A stretch of DNA of 64,000 nucleotides from Chloroflexota bacterium (GTDB lineage: Bacteria; Chloroflexota; UBA11872): positions 1 through 64,000 of the forward strand of contig JAJDVX010000033.1 of assembly GCA_022825895.1 (NCBI GenBank), read 5' to 3'. Of the stretch, positions 1 to 7,800 are shown one piece after another. A program made the translations under genes and the position numbers. The notes below the pieces were generated by a model. That model was not told the DNA's origin. It worked only from the letters and a program-made list of their open reading frames with translations, and did not search any database. Position 1 is the stretch's first letter; each line of letters starts with the position of its first letter.

Positions 1-386
1 GCCCGATCTGGCCAGTTGGCAGACCGCCTTCGATGCCTGGCGCCAGGAGTACAACCAGGTGCGGCCCCACGAGGCGCTGGCCCTGGCCGTCCCGGCCAGT
101 CGCTATCACGTCAGCCCCCGGCCCTATCCGGCCCAGCTGCCCCCGCTGCCCTACGGGCCCGACGACCAGCGCCGCCGCGTGGGGCTGGGCGGCCGGGTGT
201 CCTTCCAGGGCCGCCGGCTGCGGGTCCCGAAGGGCCTGCGGGGTGAGACGGTCGCCATCCGCCCGACCGCCACCGACGGCTGCTGGACCGTGCACTTTAT
301 GACCGACCAGGTGGCCACCATCGATCTCCGCAACCCCGCCTGAATGTGTAAACCATGTGTCCGAACGTCTGTAAACCATGTGTCCG
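1..386 (+). mobile_element. Right end of an IS481-type insertion sequence (left part outside window)
   Basis: The transposase tail ends at 343 and is followed by two copies of TGTAAACCATGTGTCCG (347-363 and 370-386) spaced 23 bp apart, which I take as the terminal transposase-binding region. The sequence then changes to a dispersed intergenic repeat. The exact outer boundary and any target-site duplication cannot be determined because the left end is not in the window. Confidence 0.6.
2..343 (+). CDS. IS481-family transposase, C-terminal fragment (runs off the left edge)
   Basis: The frame is open from the first bases of the window to a TGA at 341-343 and encodes 113 residues. It begins within the end of the DDE integrase core: the motif WRQEYNQVRPHEAL is the usual sequence around the last catalytic region of IS481/IS3-type transposases. 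A downstream segment with VSFQGRRLRVPKGLRGETV resembles the small beta-rich C-terminal domain of IS481 proteins. The start codon and the first two catalytic acidic residues lie outside the window, so activity cannot be judged. Family membership is fairly secure; the exact IS name is not known. Confidence 0.75.
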   Translation, partial: PDLASWQTAFDAWRQEYNQVRPHEALALAVPASRYHVSPRPYPAQLPPLPYGPDDQRRRVGLGGRVSFQGRRLRVPKGLRGETVAIRPTATDGCWTVHFMTDQVATIDLRNPA

Positions 387-394
387 GTCTGGAC

Positions 395-455
395 AGTGGG
401 AGAGGGTTGGGGTGAGGGTCTTCCGGGCACCCAACCCTGGGGTACGCTAAGGCCT
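395..455 (+). repeat. Dispersed intergenic repeat (partial MITE-like right end)
   Basis: The stretch carries GGGAGAGGGTTGGGG, then CTTCCGGGCACCCAACC and GGGGTACGCTAAGG. The same blocks recur at about 7.77-7.80, 7.83-7.86, 8.01-8.07, 8.09-8.14 and 13.80-13.86 kb. It matches only the right half of the elements described at 7617 and 13645. Confidence 0.5.
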
Positions 456-546
456 CGCCCGCCGGGTTCGTCGACTGCTAAGGCAGGCCCTCGCAACTGC
501 CCCCGACCCGGCCATCAGCCAGCGGCCGCCGCACGGGGTGTATTGA

Positions 547-1374
547 CTAGCCCTGCGGCTTGCGGGCGATCACCTCGCCGTAGGCCACGGCGCCAAAGGC
601 GCCGGGGTGGTGCATCCACCGCTTCAGCGCCTGCTCCAGGTTGTCCAGGTGCTGCTGCGTCGCCACGCCGTACGCCGTCGCCGAGTCGCGAATATCGGCC
701 GACAGGAACCAGTTCTCGATGACGTGGGAGAAGTAGCCGATGTCTTCGGCTGTCGTGTACGACGTGAACGATGCCGTCGGCCGCACGTCGGTGAACCCGG
801 CCTCAAGCACATGCCGCTTCAGGTCCCGCCCGATATTGGGGTGCCCGTCATCCGCCGTAATCAGTTCCGCCAGCGTGACCCAGGCGTCGCCCGTGACCTC
901 GAAGTCTGGCGCGAGAAACGAGCCGTCGAGGACCCATTCCCGCATGGAAATCAGGCCGCCGGGCTTCAGAACCCGCATCGCCTCGGCAAGCACGGCTTGG
1001 GTATCGCGAACATGCACAAGGATGGCGTGGCCGTGCACGACGTCGAAGTAATCGTCATCGAATGAAAGCCCCGTCACGTCGGCAACCTGGAACGTCGCGT
1101 TGTCGTGTCCGCCCGCCTCGGCGATCGACCTCGCCAGGTCCACTTGCGTCGGCTCCATGTCGACGCCGTACAACGCCCCGGGGGCTATCGCTTCGGCCAG
1201 GCCAACCGACAGGGAGCCCGGTCCGCAGCCCAGGTCCAGCACCCGCAGGCCGGGCGTGAGATGGGGGAGCAGATGCGCGGCGTGCGTGGACGCCGTGTGC
1301 CGCCTGAGATGCTGGAGCATGCTCTCACTGAAGCCGATCGTGTAATACGGCGTTCCGGACGTCTCGTCGGTCAT
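547..1374 (-). CDS. Class I SAM-dependent methyltransferase
   Basis: The 275-residue protein begins MTDETSGTPYY and carries the class I Rossmann signature VLDLGCGPGSLSVGLAE at about residues 45-61 (motif I), GVDMEPTQVDLAR (motif II acidic loop) and VVHGHAILVHV followed by EAMRVLKPGG (motifs IV-V). This pattern is typical of the Methyltransf_11/UbiE-like group acting on small molecules; the substrate cannot be read from sequence. The frame is open 20 codons further upstream, but the ATG at 1374 gives the normal family N-terminus. It stands alone between an IS remnant and non-coding sequence and is transcribed toward the IS. Confidence 0.85.
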   Translation of the reverse strand: MTDETSGTPYYTIGFSESMLQHLRRHTASTHAAHLLPHLTPGLRVLDLGCGPGSLSVGLAEAIAPGALYGVDMEPTQVDLARSIAEAGGHDNATFQVADVTGLSFDDDYFDVVHGHAILVHVRDTQAVLAEAMRVLKPGGLISMREWVLDGSFLAPDFEVTGDAWVTLAELITADDGHPNIGRDLKRHVLEAGFTDVRPTASFTSYTTAEDIGYFSHVIENWFLSADIRDSATAYGVATQQHLDNLEQALKRWMHHPGAFGAVAYGEVIARKPQG

Positions 1375-1798
1375 CAGTGCCCTCAGACCCTGCGGGGTCG
1401 TTTCCCAACCCTCCGGGCAGCCCGCGATTGTCAAGCGGCTGCCGCCCAGGGGTCAAATCCACCGGTGCCCACCCGCTCATCCGGCCCCTCTGCCTCACCG
1501 TCAGCCGGCGCACCCCGGCCGCCTCCGCCGTCGAGTTCGAGCCCCGTGCCGCCACCGACCGCCAGTCCCTCCCCCGCGACCAGATCGTCAAGACGGTGCT
1601 CGAGGCCCGCGAGAGTGCCCTGGCCGCCTTGACTCCGGACGCACCGGTAACCATGCCGCCGGTCGGCGCGGCAGAAAACACCGGCTAGCGCGCCAGGTTC
1701 CGCAAGAACTCAACCGCGGTGCCTAGTCCAGGAGGGCTGAGCGCCGACTAGAATTTCGGTGACCCCGCCGCCTGACGGGGCCGCTTGCGGTGCGTCAT
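1375..1798. other. Intergenic stretch without a convincing gene
   Basis: A forward open frame covers 1377-1688 and includes a protein-like stretch ending near LPRDQIVKTVLEARESALAAL, but it has no recognisable family, no good ribosome site and a proline-rich start. I treat it as a possible remnant. An AT-richer patch CTAGAAT near 1749 could be a -10 element for the membrane-protein cluster that follows. Confidence 0.3.
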
Positions 1799-2869
1799 AT
1801 GCCGTGGCTGAGCGGTCCGCCACTCGACTCAAGCGAGAACGCGCTCGCTGCGCTGCACGCCCTCGAGCGTGACGGCTACCCGCGCACCCGGGCCAGGACC
1901 GAGCTTGCGCTCTACCTGCACCGAGTCCGCGCCGCTGGCACGTCCAGGGGTGAAACTGCCGTGGCCGGCGTCCTCACGGTCGGGGCCATGGCAGCCGCTG
2001 TCACATGCCTGCTGATCTTGTCGCTGGAAGTGCTTGTGCGTCGCCTGGGTGTCGGCGGGGCCCTCGCGTCCTTTTTTGACGACAGGACCGCATTTATTGT
2101 GCCCGCCATCATGCCGGCGGCGCTCCTGGTCCTGCTGGCGCTCGGACTGGCCGGGGCGCTCGCGGCGCTGATCATCCGGTATCGCTGGCGGCGGTCGGGC
2201 GTCTTGCAGAACTTCATTCGGCGGGACTCGCCGCGCGTCGACCTGTTGCTTTGGGTGGGCGGGTCGGGGCTGCTCGTGCTAGTCACCGGTCTCACACTGC
2301 TGACCGGTTGGTGGCTGGTCGTTCTTGGGATGTTCGAAGAAGCGGCGCAAGTACCAACGTTTGAGGCGATGATTCTGCGCCCGTTGATAAGCGACCACGC
2401 GCAGGCGTTCGTCCTTTGGGGAATCCCCCTGGGGGCCTTGGGTTTCGCCTCCTGGTTCCCCGCCATTCATGCGCGGATCTTGTCGTCGTTGAGCATCGTC
2501 GATGCCGCCTTCTACGCGCGGCCCATCATTGAGCGCGACCTGGCTGCTGGCGCGGCCCGATTGCCCGAGTCCTACCGTCACGGCCTGCCGTTGCGCAGGC
2601 GACTCTGGCGCTACGGCCTGCTTACCGGTGGGATCACGGCTGCCGCCTGGGGTGCGACCCAGGTTCTTTCCTGGGTCAGCGTATTCCGGGGACCGATGGA
2701 CTACTACTGGGACGGCTTCTGGAGCCGCAATTCCGACGAACTCACCTCCGCCGGGTTAGCAAGCAGCTACGAGCCCGGAGCCTCGGTGGGTGTGGTCGGA
2801 TTACTCGCTGGCTTGGCGCTCGGCGTTGGCTTTTCCTGGTTCTACGCCCGCTACCTGGAGGGCTGGTAG
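1799..2869 (+). CDS. Multipass membrane protein, paralogue 1 of a tandem modular family
   Basis: A 356-residue protein of no family I recognise. ATG 1799 is preferred over GTG 1790 because MPWL then aligns with MSWI/MSWF of the paralogues at 2957 and 5076. An N-terminal cytosolic helix (about residues 1-45) ends in LYLHRVRAAG, matching LHRVRAAL in the next gene. Hydrophobic segments follow at roughly 55-80, 100-125, 150-175 and 200-220, with the shared basic loop YRWRRSGVLQNF and a shared region SIVDAAFYARPIIERDLA. The last helix ends WFYARYLEGW. The protein lacks the PQRDSR sequence of its siblings. Role unknown; expression with the following genes is likely. Confidence 0.7.
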   Translation: MPWLSGPPLDSSENALAALHALERDGYPRTRARTELALYLHRVRAAGTSRGETAVAGVLTVGAMAAAVTCLLILSLEVLVRRLGVGGALASFFDDRTAFIVPAIMPAALLVLLALGLAGALAALIIRYRWRRSGVLQNFIRRDSPRVDLLLWVGGSGLLVLVTGLTLLTGWWLVVLGMFEEAAQVPTFEAMILRPLISDHAQAFVLWGIPLGALGFASWFPAIHARILSSLSIVDAAFYARPIIERDLAAGAARLPESYRHGLPLRRRLWRYGLLTGGITAAAWGATQVLSWVSVFRGPMDYYWDGFWSRNSDELTSAGLASSYEPGASVGVVGLLAGLALGVGFSWFYARYLEGW

Positions 2870-2956
2870 CCCTCCACAGTCGCTCCTCCGCTGAGCGGAC
2901 CGTCGCCTAAAATGTCCCGATCCGCCGCCTGTCGCCGCGGCCTGCAGAGCCTGAGC

Positions 2957-4078
2957 ATGTCGTGGATTAGAGATCCGCAACGCGATTCGCGCGAGCACAT
3001 CCGCGCGGCTCAGCAGGCCCTGGTGTACGCCGGCTATCCGCACGCCGATGCAGTCACTGCGGTCGCCGCCCATCTGCATCGTGTCCGCGCCGCCCTGGCC
3101 GCCCCGCGCCATGCCGCCATTGCCGGATTCCTGACCGGCGCGTCCATGGTTATTGGTGCGCTGCTGGTGCTGACCCTCGCGCTGGGCGGTCTTGGCCTGG
3201 TGATGGGCGCGACCGGAGACTCCGGGACTCCTGACGAATTCGTCCCCGCCGCACCCGCCGCACCCTCGGCCCCGCCGGCCGACCCGGACCCCGGATCGCC
3301 GCTTGGGGTCCTGCCGGCGGTTGCGGTGACCGCGCCCGTGCTGGGCTTGGCCGGGGCGGGCATGTCGCGCGTCACGCGCAATCGCTGGCGTCGCGCCGGC
3401 GTCCTGCAGACCTTCGGCAACCTGCGCCCGCGCCGTCGGTATCTCCTTGAGACCGCCGTCGTCTGGCTGGCTGTGGCCGGGCTCATCGTGCTCATCGTCT
3501 GGGCCATGGCCGGCCCGCGGTTGGGCGCCACCGTGGCCCAGATGCTGGCCTTCTTCGGAATCCCCGTCGGTGCGGCCGCCTTCGCGGCCTGGTTCCCCAA
3601 GCTCTACGCCTGGATCCTCCCGCGGATGAGTCCCGTGGACGCCGCCGCGGCCGCCCGGCCAGTCATCGAACGCGAGGCCGCCCAACAGATCAAGACCGAG
3701 CGTGACTTCTACGGCGCCAGCGGCTACGACCGCACCGCCTACGACCGCAGCCGCTGGGCCGACGAGATCCTGGGGGCCGACTCCCAGGGCTACTTCGCCG
3801 AGGCGCAGCGCCGCGGCGAACGGGCCCGCGACATCGCCCGACGGTCGGGGTCCTATTCACACGGCATGTCGGGCGGGCGCCGCCTCGCCCGCTACGCCCT
3901 GATCACGGGCGGGCTCACCGTGGCCGGCTGGCTCTTTATTCAACGCCTCGTCTGGATCATGCGGCCGTTCGACAATTCGGATTTAGGGGCGGAGGTAGGC
4001 GTCATCGCCCTGCTCCTGGGCCTGGTGTTCGGCCTCGGCCTCACCTGGCTCTACGCCCGCTACTTCGAGGGCCTATGA
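2957..4078 (+). CDS. Multipass membrane protein, paralogue 2 (full-length archetype)
   Basis: At 373 residues this is the most complete family member and defines the modules. The N-module MSWIRDPQRDSREHIRAA to LHRVRAAL spans about residues 1-48. A hydrophobic segment, an Ala/Pro-rich extracytoplasmic loop, and the basic loop NRWRRAGVLQTF follow. Next come two more helices and the conserved AFFGIPVGAAAF, AWFPKLYAWILPRMSPVDAA and ARPVIEREAA stretch. A hydrophilic insert rich in Tyr/Asp/Arg precedes the C-module, whose final helix ends TWLYARYFEGL. ATG 2957 is chosen because it starts exactly at the N-module; an upstream in-frame ATG at 2912 would add 15 atypical residues. It lies 87 bp after paralogue 1. 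Function unknown. Confidence 0.75.
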   Translation: MSWIRDPQRDSREHIRAAQQALVYAGYPHADAVTAVAAHLHRVRAALAAPRHAAIAGFLTGASMVIGALLVLTLALGGLGLVMGATGDSGTPDEFVPAAPAAPSAPPADPDPGSPLGVLPAVAVTAPVLGLAGAGMSRVTRNRWRRAGVLQTFGNLRPRRRYLLETAVVWLAVAGLIVLIVWAMAGPRLGATVAQMLAFFGIPVGAAAFAAWFPKLYAWILPRMSPVDAAAAARPVIEREAAQQIKTERDFYGASGYDRTAYDRSRWADEILGADSQGYFAEAQRRGERARDIARRSGSYSHGMSGGRRLARYALITGGLTVAGWLFIQRLVWIMRPFDNSDLGAEVGVIALLLGLVFGLGLTWLYARYFEGL

Positions 4079-4109
4079 TCGCCCGGTCGGCACCGCCACC
4101 CCGTTAACC

Positions 4110-4562
4110 ATGAGTTCCAGGCGCCGAGCGGACCGCGATCGCGTGCATCGCCCGTTTGCCGATCCGCTGGACACCTTCACCGAAAATCCACGCCGGCCGT
4201 CTCGAACCCAGCGTCACCGTGCGGAGGCGGAACGCCGCCGGCAGGCGGAGCGTGACGTCGACCGCCTCGCCGCCGGCCACGATGCGCCGCGCGGCCAACG
4301 GCTGCTGATCTACGGGCTGCTAATCGCCCTGATCACCATCATCGGCTGGCGCATGACGCACTGGTTGGTCTACTTCACTTCCGTTAGACCCCTCAGCGGC
4401 GGCGGCGCCATCATGGGCCGCAGCGGCCGCGACATCATCGCCTCCGGCTTCGAGACCCCGCCGCCGCCGGCCGCCTGGATCGATCCGGTCGGCCTGGCCG
4501 TTGGCCTGGCCCTGGGCCTCCTCATCACCTGGATCTACGCCCGCTACTTCCAGAACCTGTGA
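4110..4562 (+). CDS. Membrane protein carrying only the C-module of the tandem family
   Basis: This 150-residue protein lacks the N-module and central helices of its neighbours. An Arg/Glu-rich soluble segment (about residues 1-68) leads into two predicted helices, around 70-92 and 120-142, and the protein ends ITWIYARYFQNL, matching TWLYARYFEGL of the gene 31 bp upstream. It therefore looks like a free-standing copy of the C-terminal half, made either by internal deletion or as a deliberate partner subunit. The ORF is intact and codon use resembles its neighbours, so I treat it as a gene. Family and function are unrecognised. Confidence 0.65.
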   Translation: MSSRRRADRDRVHRPFADPLDTFTENPRRPSRTQRHRAEAERRRQAERDVDRLAAGHDAPRGQRLLIYGLLIALITIIGWRMTHWLVYFTSVRPLSGGGAIMGRSGRDIIASGFETPPPPAAWIDPVGLAVGLALGLLITWIYARYFQNL

Positions 4563-4654
4563 GCACGCGGTCACACCGTACGCCGCGTTGCTACGGCCGC
4601 GGGCTATCCGGACGCTGCCACCGTTCCCGTCCCGCGCACCGAAACAGCTAACCC

Positions 4655-5059
4655 GTGCAACTGGACTTCGCCTTCCTCTGCGACTACGCCGACAGCACCT
4701 CCAAGGTCGTGGCCATCGGCATCGGCTTCGACCAGATCCACGCCCCCAGCCTCCCCACCCGCCATCCCCGCCTCTGCGTCGTCGCCCGCTTCCGCGCCCA
4801 CAAGACCGAGATCGGCGCCAAAACGGCCCGCGTCGTCATCATGGACGCCGACGGCTCCCAGATCGCCGCCGTGCAGGGCGACGTCGAGTTCACCGACCCG
4901 ATCGACCGCCTCGAAACCACCGCCACCCTGGTCGTCAACTTCGACAACCTCACCTTCGACCGCTACGGCCCCCACTCCGCCCACATCCTCCTCGACGGCA
5001 ACGAAATGCACCGCATGACCTTCGAGGTTTCCGAGCCTCCGGCCGGGGGCGGCCCGTAG
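4655..5059 (+). CDS. DUF6941-like soluble protein
   Basis: The 134-residue product starts at GTG 4655 with MQLDFAFLCDYADSTSKVVAIGIGFDQI, the usual opening of small beta-sandwich proteins I associate with DUF6941. The pattern continues with LCVVARFR, a middle with alternating hydrophobics and ADGSQIAA, and a C-terminus with HILLDGNEMHRMTFEV. No signal peptide or membrane helix is visible. It sits inside the tandem membrane-protein cluster, 93 bp after one member and 17 bp before the next, all on the plus strand, so cotranscription is likely; whether it partners with them is inference. The molecular role of the family is unknown to me. Confidence 0.6.
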   Translation: MQLDFAFLCDYADSTSKVVAIGIGFDQIHAPSLPTRHPRLCVVARFRAHKTEIGAKTARVVIMDADGSQIAAVQGDVEFTDPIDRLETTATLVVNFDNLTFDRYGPHSAHILLDGNEMHRMTFEVSEPPAGGGP

Positions 5060-5075
5060 AAGTGGAGTAGCGATC

Positions 5076-5921
5076 ATGTCCTGGTTCACCAGCCCGCAGC
5101 GCGATTCGCGCGAGGACATTCGGGCCGCCCGCCAGGCGCTGGCGTTCGCCGGCTACCCGCTCTCCCAGGCCACGACCGAGTACGACAAGTACCTGTACCG
5201 CGTGCGGGCCGCCTTGGCCTCGCATCGCCACACGCTCAGGGCGGGCTTTCTGGCGGGCGTCGCCCTTGCCGTTGCCTTGATGCTCACGGCGGGCGTGTTG
5301 TCGTTCCTGCTGGTTGTGATCTTCGGTTCCGGGGTCCCCTCGCCAGGTCCAGCCGGACCGACGGTCGTGCCCGGGACCGAGGATGCCGGGACTTCCGACA
5401 GGTCGCCGCTCGACCTGGTGCTGCCGGCGGCAACATCCATGGTCATTCTCGGCGTGGCCGGCGCGGCCACCGCGCTCGTCACCCGCGGCCGCTGGCGGGG
5501 CGCCGGGGTGCTGGTGACATTCAGCGACGTCGCCCCGCGCCAAACCTATCTGCTGCAGACCGTGGCGGTCTGGGTGGGGATCGGCGCCCTCATGGTCCTG
5601 GCCGTCCGCTGGCGAGGCGACGAAGAGATGGTCACCGGCGCAATCGTGATGCTGGCCTTTGCCGGGATTCCACTGCTGGCCTTCTTCTTCTACGCCGTGT
5701 TTCCCAGCCTCTACCGCTGGCTGCTCCCCCGCGTCAGCCCGCTCGACGCCGCCGCCTTTGCACGTCCGATCATCGAGCTTGAGGTGGCCCTGCAGATTGA
5801 CTCAGAACGTGAGACGCACGGGCGCGGCACATTTCACCGCGCCTTCTACGACCGCAGCGCCTGGGCCGACGAAGTCCTGGCCCGACTGGACGTTTCCAGG
5901 AGCGGCCGGCGGCGGGGCTAG
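5076..5921 (+). CDS. Membrane protein paralogue lacking the C-module
   Basis: The 281-residue protein opens MSWFTSPQRDSREDIRAARQ, nearly identical to the N-module of the gene at 2957, and continues through LYRVRAAL, the loop RGRWRGAGVLVTF, helices, FAGIPLLAFFF and PLDAAAFARPIIELEVALQI. It ends shortly after FYDRSAWADEVLARLD, so the C-terminal helix ending YARY-x-EGL is missing. The downstream sequence to 6062 does not restore it in any frame I can read. It is therefore either a truncated paralogue or one half of a split architecture whose other half is supplied by a free C-module protein such as that at 4110. Confidence 0.7.
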   Translation: MSWFTSPQRDSREDIRAARQALAFAGYPLSQATTEYDKYLYRVRAALASHRHTLRAGFLAGVALAVALMLTAGVLSFLLVVIFGSGVPSPGPAGPTVVPGTEDAGTSDRSPLDLVLPAATSMVILGVAGAATALVTRGRWRGAGVLVTFSDVAPRQTYLLQTVAVWVGIGALMVLAVRWRGDEEMVTGAIVMLAFAGIPLLAFFFYAVFPSLYRWLLPRVSPLDAAAFARPIIELEVALQIDSERETHGRGTFHRAFYDRSAWADEVLARLDVSRSGRRRG

Positions 5922-6062
5922 GCCAAACACCGCGCCCCCGGGAGGTGGGGGGCCGATTGGATCGCTGCTCTATGGTTTCGGCGTCGTAAAGTAGCGAGGG
6001 CAAACTGGTTCGCCGCTCTTGAAAGCTAGGGCGCGGCGACCCGACCGGCGGGGACTGGCTGC

Positions 6063-7145
6063 ATGCCTGGGTTCTCCAACCCCCAACGCGACTCGCGCGA
6101 CGCCATCCACGCCGCGCCCAACCGGCGCTGGTCGCCCACGGCTGCGCGAACAGCCGTGGTCGTCATGGGCCTTGCCCTGCTTGCGGCCTCCTGGGTCCCT
6201 GCGTGCGCCCCCCAGACATCCACGCCCACCCCGACACCCGCCGCCGCGACCCCGACACCCACCGCCGCTGCCACCGCGACCCCGACACCCACCGCCAGCC
6301 CCACGCCAACTCCGCAAGAACGGCCCGACGACCGAGCCGTCCTGGTGGCCCTGTATGAGGCAACCGGCGGCCCGACATGGGTGAACCGCGCGGGCTGGCT
6401 CGGTGACGCGTCAATCGACACTTGGCACGGCGTAATAGTCGACGCACGCAACCGCGTGATTGAACTCGACCTGAGCCACAACGGGCTCCAAGGTCCGATT
6501 CCCGCAGAGCTGAGCCGTCTCACCCGCCTGGAGTGGCTCGATCTCAGCGACAATCGCCTCGAGGGGGCCATCCCGGTCGAACTGACCCACATCGCGAGCC
6601 TGGAATGGATCGATCTCAGCGTCAACCGCCTGCAAGGGCCGATTCCCCCGGAGTTCGCTCGCCTGACCAGGCTGAGTTCCCTGTACCTTGACCAAAACCA
6701 GTTGAGCGGCGGGATCCCACCGGAACTCGGCGAGCTCGACAGGCTGGAGACGTTGGTCTTGAGCGAAAACCTCCTGACGGGAGACCTCCCCATCGAGCTC
6801 ACCCGCCTTCGCAGGCTCGAGTTTCTGTCGCTGTGGAGCAACCGCTTGACCGGTCCAATCCCGCCCGAGTTCGGTCAACTTTCGAACCTGGAATACCTGG
6901 ACCTCGGCGGAAACTCGCTCCACGGTCCCATTCCCTCCACGTTGGGCCGCCTGACCAACCTCGAACTGCTGGACGTTAGCTGGAACCGGCTGTCGGGCGA
7001 GATACCAGCCGAATTGGCCGATCTCGCGTACCTGTCGGGTCTGTATGTCCTGGGGAATCGACTGAGTGGTTGCATTCCCCAGGGGCTCCAACACACCGAA
7101 GACAACGACTTTGCCGAGGTTGGTCTGCCGGTCTGCCAGTCCTGA
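6063..7145 (+). CDS. Leucine-rich-repeat lipoprotein fused to a remnant of the membrane-family N-module
   Basis: The 360-residue protein begins MPGFSNPQRDSRDAIHAA, the first 18 residues of the neighbouring membrane-family N-module. It then switches to a basic stretch and a hydrophobic segment ending in the lipobox-like VPAC (about residues 30-54). A TPTP/ATPT linker follows to about residue 85. Next is an LRR cap (LYEATGGPTWVNRAGW) and about nine plant-type 24-residue repeats of the form LxxLxxLxLxxNxLxGxIPxE from about 125 to 350. Such proteins are usually surface-exposed binding modules. ATG 6063 gives the PQRDSR start; a functional export signal may begin later, near the basic residues. 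The fusion probably arose by recombination within the cluster. Confidence 0.75.
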   Translation: MPGFSNPQRDSRDAIHAAPNRRWSPTAARTAVVVMGLALLAASWVPACAPQTSTPTPTPAAATPTPTAAATATPTPTASPTPTPQERPDDRAVLVALYEATGGPTWVNRAGWLGDASIDTWHGVIVDARNRVIELDLSHNGLQGPIPAELSRLTRLEWLDLSDNRLEGAIPVELTHIASLEWIDLSVNRLQGPIPPEFARLTRLSSLYLDQNQLSGGIPPELGELDRLETLVLSENLLTGDLPIELTRLRRLEFLSLWSNRLTGPIPPEFGQLSNLEYLDLGGNSLHGPIPSTLGRLTNLELLDVSWNRLSGEIPAELADLAYLSGLYVLGNRLSGCIPQGLQHTEDNDFAEVGLPVCQS

Positions 7146-7199
7146 CCGCGGAGCGGGCCCCGCGCTCGCAGGTCACCGTCAGCCGCGCGTACTGACCCC

Positions 7200-7313
7200 G
7201 ACTTGGCGCCGCTGTCGGCCGGGCTTGGAGCTGATCTGGCAGGCTTGGCGGTGGGCTTAGTTCTTGGCGTCGGCCTAACCTGGGTGTACACCCACGACCC
7301 GGAGGGCCTGTGA
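7200..7313 (+). pseudogene. Remnant of the membrane-family C-module
   Basis: In the frame ending at TGA 7311-7313 the sequence reads LAPLSAGLGADLAGLAVG through GVGLTWVYTHDPEGL, which aligns residue for residue with the tail of the next gene (LEPLAIGLGADLTGLALR to GVGLTWFYARNLEGL). No start codon or upstream domain belongs to it. It is best read as a decayed duplicate of the C-module; its stop codon overlaps the GTG start at 7310. Confidence 0.6.
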
Positions 7314-7555
7314 CTCGAACGCTCTCGCGTCACGCGCTACGAGTCGGCGGCAGCACACTCGCGGGCTGGTTCATTACCCGCTGGGTGCTCAGCGGTTCCG
7401 GCGGGGGCCCCAGTGGCCCGGGGCATCCTACGTCTCCCCTAAACTTGGAACCGCTAGCGATTGGTCTCGGGGCTGACTTGACAGGCTTGGCGTTGCGCCT
7501 CGCCCTCGGCGTAGGTCTGACGTGGTTCTACGCCCGCAACCTGGAAGGCCTGTGA
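7310..7555 (+). CDS. Small membrane protein consisting of the family C-module
   Basis: This 81-residue product begins at GTG 7310, which overlaps the stop of the preceding remnant as GTGA. It contains a short region with hydrophobic character (about residues 10-28), a Gly/Pro/Ser-rich loop and a final helix ending GVGLTWFYARNLEGL, the hallmark tail of the cluster. It resembles the gene at 4110 but is shorter. It may be a functional small subunit or another decaying fragment; the intact tail and tandem context leave both open. Its own stop overlaps a GTG that opens the first of three copies of the downstream binding-protein 5' end. Confidence 0.45.
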   Translation: MTRTLSRHALRVGGSTLAGWFITRWVLSGSGGGPSGPGHPTSPLNLEPLAIGLGADLTGLALRLALGVGLTWFYARNLEGL

Positions 7556-7616
7556 ACACCCCTCCGCGCCTCACCCCCCGCCAGCCCCTCGCCCTCAAAG
7601 GTGCGGCCGCCCTAGG

Positions 7617-7800
7617 GAGACCTTTGCATAACCCGAGGGGCGGGTGTGCGGAGTCAATCCCTTCGAGGAGCCGCCGTTCTTCCCCTCTCCAGGGGGAGAG
7701 GCAGAACCTGTCCTGAGCTTGCCGAAGGATTCGGGCGTCTTCGGCCGAAATCGGTGAGGGGTCTTCCGGGCACCCAAGCCCGGGGTACGCAGAGGTCTCC
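7617..7800. mobile_element. MITE-like non-autonomous element, copy A
   Basis: The 184-bp segment begins GAGACCTTTGCATAACCC and ends with GGGGTACGCAGAGGTCTCC, an imperfect inverted match. Internal blocks (AATCCCTTCGAGGAG, a GGGGAGAGGCAG hairpin half, TTCGGGCGTCTTCGGCCG) are shared with the copy at 13645-13859. It encodes no transposase. It also carries CCTGTCCTGAGCTTGCCGAAGG at 7707-7728, a motif related to 13349-13370. Confidence 0.55.

Noticed and set aside
1440-1470. TCAAATCC resembling a tRNA T-loop
   Set aside because: No D-arm or anticodon arm upstream and no acceptor pairing.
6300-7145. Eukaryotic contamination suggested by plant-type LRRs
   Set aside because: The gene is intronless, has local GC and codon use, a bacterial lipobox and TP linker, and begins with the local N-module.
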